Source: Tubulanus polymorphus
Lineage: Eukaryota; Nemertea; Palaeonemertea; Tubulaniformes; Tubulanidae
Direction: 5' to 3'
Assembly: GCF_964204645.1 (NCBI RefSeq)
Contig: NC_134036.1
Location: forward strand, 1,796,001-1,860,000
DNA length: 64,000 nucleotides
The position numbers were made by a program, and so were the translations under genes. The notes beneath the pieces are model-generated. The model was given only the letters and a program-made list of their open reading frames with translations. It did not search any database and was not told where the DNA came from. Shown piece after piece: positions 61,370 to 64,000 of this stretch. The stretch's first letter is position 1, and every line of letters starts with the position of its first letter.

Positions 61370-63085
61370 AGGTTTAGTTAAGTTAAGTTAATACCAGTTT
61401 ATAAAACCGGGTCCACGGGTTTTGGTTAACCCACATGAAAAAATGCATCTTGCATTATTGAACCATACGCACATATATGTACGTACATGTAAGTATAACT
61501 TTGAATAACGTTACATTGTGAATTAGAAGCACGCATACGACAAAAGGGCGTAGTCTTCTATTGGAAAATCAATTCATCGGCTGACCCCCCGCGGCGATCA
61601 CATATACATCTCTCTATCACATATCGTCTGCGATGTTATTGTCTGTTCTCCCGTCACCAATTACACAGTTTATTTATAATCCAGCATTCTCTCTCTGTCG
61701 TTCTGTATATCAGGAGTAACGTGCATTAGGTAAAAACGCCATCGGGCACCTTTTTACCCGATACCCGCCCAAATTGAACCCTCACCTGCCGCAGCCGCTT
61801 CCCGCACTGTTCATCACCCTCCCAGCCCACAGGCGTTTCACGGCAACGGCAACAATAGAAAACTAATCGATCGAGTGATGGATAGGCGCGCGTCGGCTTT
61901 GTTTCAGTTTTGGAATGATGGAAATGTCTTTCTCAGGTAACCCTACAGCTACCCTACCCTACACTCTCAACTGCTCCAAGAAACAAAGGGCCGAGAATGG
62001 TGATAGCTAATTCTCTCATGACTGACAGGAAAACTCTAATACAAGCAAATTACCCTGGAATTTTACCGAAAAATAGAAATACTAAATTAATACCTAAAAA
62101 ATTCATAAGCTTGTCCTCTGTATTTTCCAAAAATGAATTAATGTTTTCCAATTAGCTTTCTTCCGAGTGCCTTTTTCATTATTCATGATGTACCCTATTT
62201 TGGAAGGTGCTCTATATCTGATAGCCTTATCGGGAGGGAATACTGTATCTTCGCCGTATTGTGGGATTCTCTTTATATTATCTTCACATCACGGATATTG
62301 TGTCTTATTGGTGGTGATCGGAATGGCAGTATCAAGATTCGATCGATTTAGAATGATCAAAAATTATAATAGTCCTAGATTAAAGCGTCTATGCGTCCTT
62401 GGAGTGTAATCAGACTGATTTCTCCTATATGCATCGTACCTACGAGCATTTATCTGAACTCGTAGATCGTACCAACTTGCGTCTAACTACAAGTAGCCTC
62501 TGGTGATGATTGTGGCCTGGAGTTAATTGTATTCAAACTGGAACTTTACTGGTGTACATCTATGGACTCGTGGTCAAATCATCAGGCAGGATCCACATCC
62601 CCGCGGTCAAACCGTCTGCTCAGAATTTACCCGCAGTTGTTACAATGACACCAAGAAGTGAAATAACATCTGTTCGTGGCGTTTACCGGTCTGTTCGCGG
62701 CCACGTGACTGGTCAGTTGCGGTAATTAGTATCAAACCAGGCGACCATCGGTCGTCCAAGCGGCGCAACACGTGACCCGTGACGTCATGCCTTTTGACCG
62801 ACAGGTGCCCGCGTCATCGAGTCCATCTCTTGTTAATTAAGCTGTGAGACAGCGGTGTGTTAATTATACAAGTGTCTATATCACGTACGCGCTCCGAGGA
62901 GAGTAGAACTATATAATATGGGAATTTGAGAAGATGGTGGCTTAGTGGGAGCTTTTCTTTGAGTGAAATGCTTTGATATATCCTCCCATAGCAGCTCCAG
63001 ATGTGTCATTTACATCTTGGAATGGTTCTGATTTATCCAAGGTTGTCAGACAAAATTTTTGCCAATCGGTCAAAATCCTTGATCT
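61370..63085. other. No gene recognised
   Basis: Contains moderately CpG-rich patches (61,570-61,900 and 62,570-62,820) and short open frames without family, splice or start support. Confidence 0.5.
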
Positions 63086-63089
63086 GGTG

Positions 63090-63390
63090 ATGGAGAGGAG
63101 AAAGTGTGTGAGAGAGGAGGGGGGAGAGATGAGGAAGGTGACTGAATGAACTGTAGTTGGTCCAGTGAGGAGGGAGAGGTGATAGGAGAGAGGAGAGGAG
63201 AGAGAGAGGGTGACTGAATAAATGAGAGGTAGTGGGTCCAGTGAGAGAGAGGAGAGGGGAGGGAGAGGATAGGAGAGAGAGGAGAGAGAGGGGAAGATAT
63301 ATGAGGAGAGGAGGGGGAGAGAGAGGAGGTGACTGACTGAATGAATAAGCTGTGTGAGGGAGAGGAGAGAGAGAGAGTGTTTGTAGTAGA
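63090..63390 (+). repeat. GA-rich tract with longer sub-repeats
   Basis: GAGAGGAGAGGAG runs interleaved with GTGACTGAATRAA and GTCCAGTGAG units. The long antisense Ser/Leu frame is low complexity. Confidence 0.85.
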
Positions 63391-63594
63391 TCCCGTGGGA
63401 GCCGAAATTAAATCGACTCATTGAATGTATTATAAATGAACATGTGTGCAACACTCTATTGATGTTGATGTCGGTCGGAAAGAGAGAATTAGTTTGAATC
63501 ACGCGAATTCATTTCCCACCCGATACACACACGACAAATACCTATAAATAAATAACTAACGTCGTATATAACACAAGACTCGTGTGCGTCGAGT

Positions 63595-63935
63595 CAAAAA
63601 TGTTACTTCGAAATCTAAACATATCCTAATCACCCAAAACCAAGAGTCCATTTCAATGCGTGCGAAATAGAAGATCTTTTCGACAAAGATAACACTGAGC
63701 TGATTACATTTAAAGACTTTTTTCTTCCAAAGAAACCGAAACGCATGTACTACTAGGACTTCCAGAATACTAAGGCTCCAGAAATCAAAACATATCCTAG
63801 TCGCCCCAAACGAAGAGCCCATTTCAATGCATGCGAAATAGAAGATCTTTTCGACAAACATAACACTGAGCTGATTCCATTTTAAGACCTTTTTCTCTCA
63901 AAGAATGTACAACGTACTAGGACTTCCCGACTTCC
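63595..63935. repeat. Tandem duplication, about 169 bp
   Basis: CGAAATAGAAGATCTTTTCG, AACACTGAGCTGATT and TACTAGGACTTCC occur twice. The minus strand is open through both copies, giving a repeated peptide with no recognised family. Confidence 0.85.
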
Positions 63936-64000
63936 CGGATTTGATAGAACTGTCTCTAGAAATGTAAACATTTCCTTTAATCCAACTCACTCGAGCTCTG

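Noticed and set aside
62942-63502. 186-codon minus-strand Ser/Leu/Pro frame, the longest in the window
   Set aside because: Most of it is the reverse complement of a GA-rich tract; no domain, and termini run into unrelated sequence.

Overview
This is a piece of an animal nuclear genome: low gene density, AT-leaning, very rich in tandem repeats, microsatellites and short inverted-repeat elements, and with GT-AG splice signals. The repeat style (many small MITE-like palindromes, minisatellites of 30-120 bp, long CTG/GA/AT microsatellites, no vertebrate Alu/L1-type sequence) suggests a marine lophotrochozoan invertebrate, most likely a mollusc. That placement is an inference from style, not from a diagnostic gene.

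The best-supported gene is on the minus strand. A 5' coding exon (ATG at 56,990, donor at 56,876) encodes a 38-residue start, MANPVVVGTTDPMQQSGG and onward. A second phase-compatible exon (3,663 down to 3,511, 51 codons) lies about 53 kb downstream. I cannot name the protein. A CpG-dense block at 57.78-58.08 kb, with a YY1-type site in the same orientation, is a plausible promoter. On this model 3.7-56.9 kb is one giant intron, and most of the window's content is intronic repeat.

Within that intron the minus strand carries a textbook recursive-splicing (ratchet) site at 34,279/34,278: branch-point-like TACTAAT, a long pyrimidine tract ending TTTTTAG, then immediately GTAAGT. The acceptor of the 3.5 kb exon has the same form (TTTTTGCAG followed by GTAAGT). 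So the intron may be removed in steps, and the 3.5 kb exon may be a recursive-splice exon.

Repeat layout: a 109-bp satellite (arrays at 13.9, 36.8 and 47.7-49.2 kb, single copies at 8.7 and 28.0 kb); a 47-bp satellite (21.8-22.9, 43.8-44.5, 59.0-59.3 kb) with two different higher-order structures, and apparently seeded from the interior of a small terminal-inverted-repeat element at 60.2 kb; a 60-bp satellite (15.7-16.35 and 23.3-23.55 kb); 32-, 38-, 42-, 62-, 67-, 88-, 120- and 169-bp arrays; a 226-bp MITE in three copies (26.7, 42.3, 58.4 kb); nested MITEs at 3.87-4.11 kb; a GGTTCTT palindromic element at 20.7 kb; and long (CTG)47, (CAG)34, (AG)35 and (AT)55 tracts. Several CTCF-like motifs are scattered between 5.2 and 33.6 kb.

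No reverse transcriptase, transposase, rRNA, convincing tRNA or known protein domain was recognised. Several unassigned open frames with coding flavour are listed at low confidence. Most short ORFs in the window fall in repeats or have no support.
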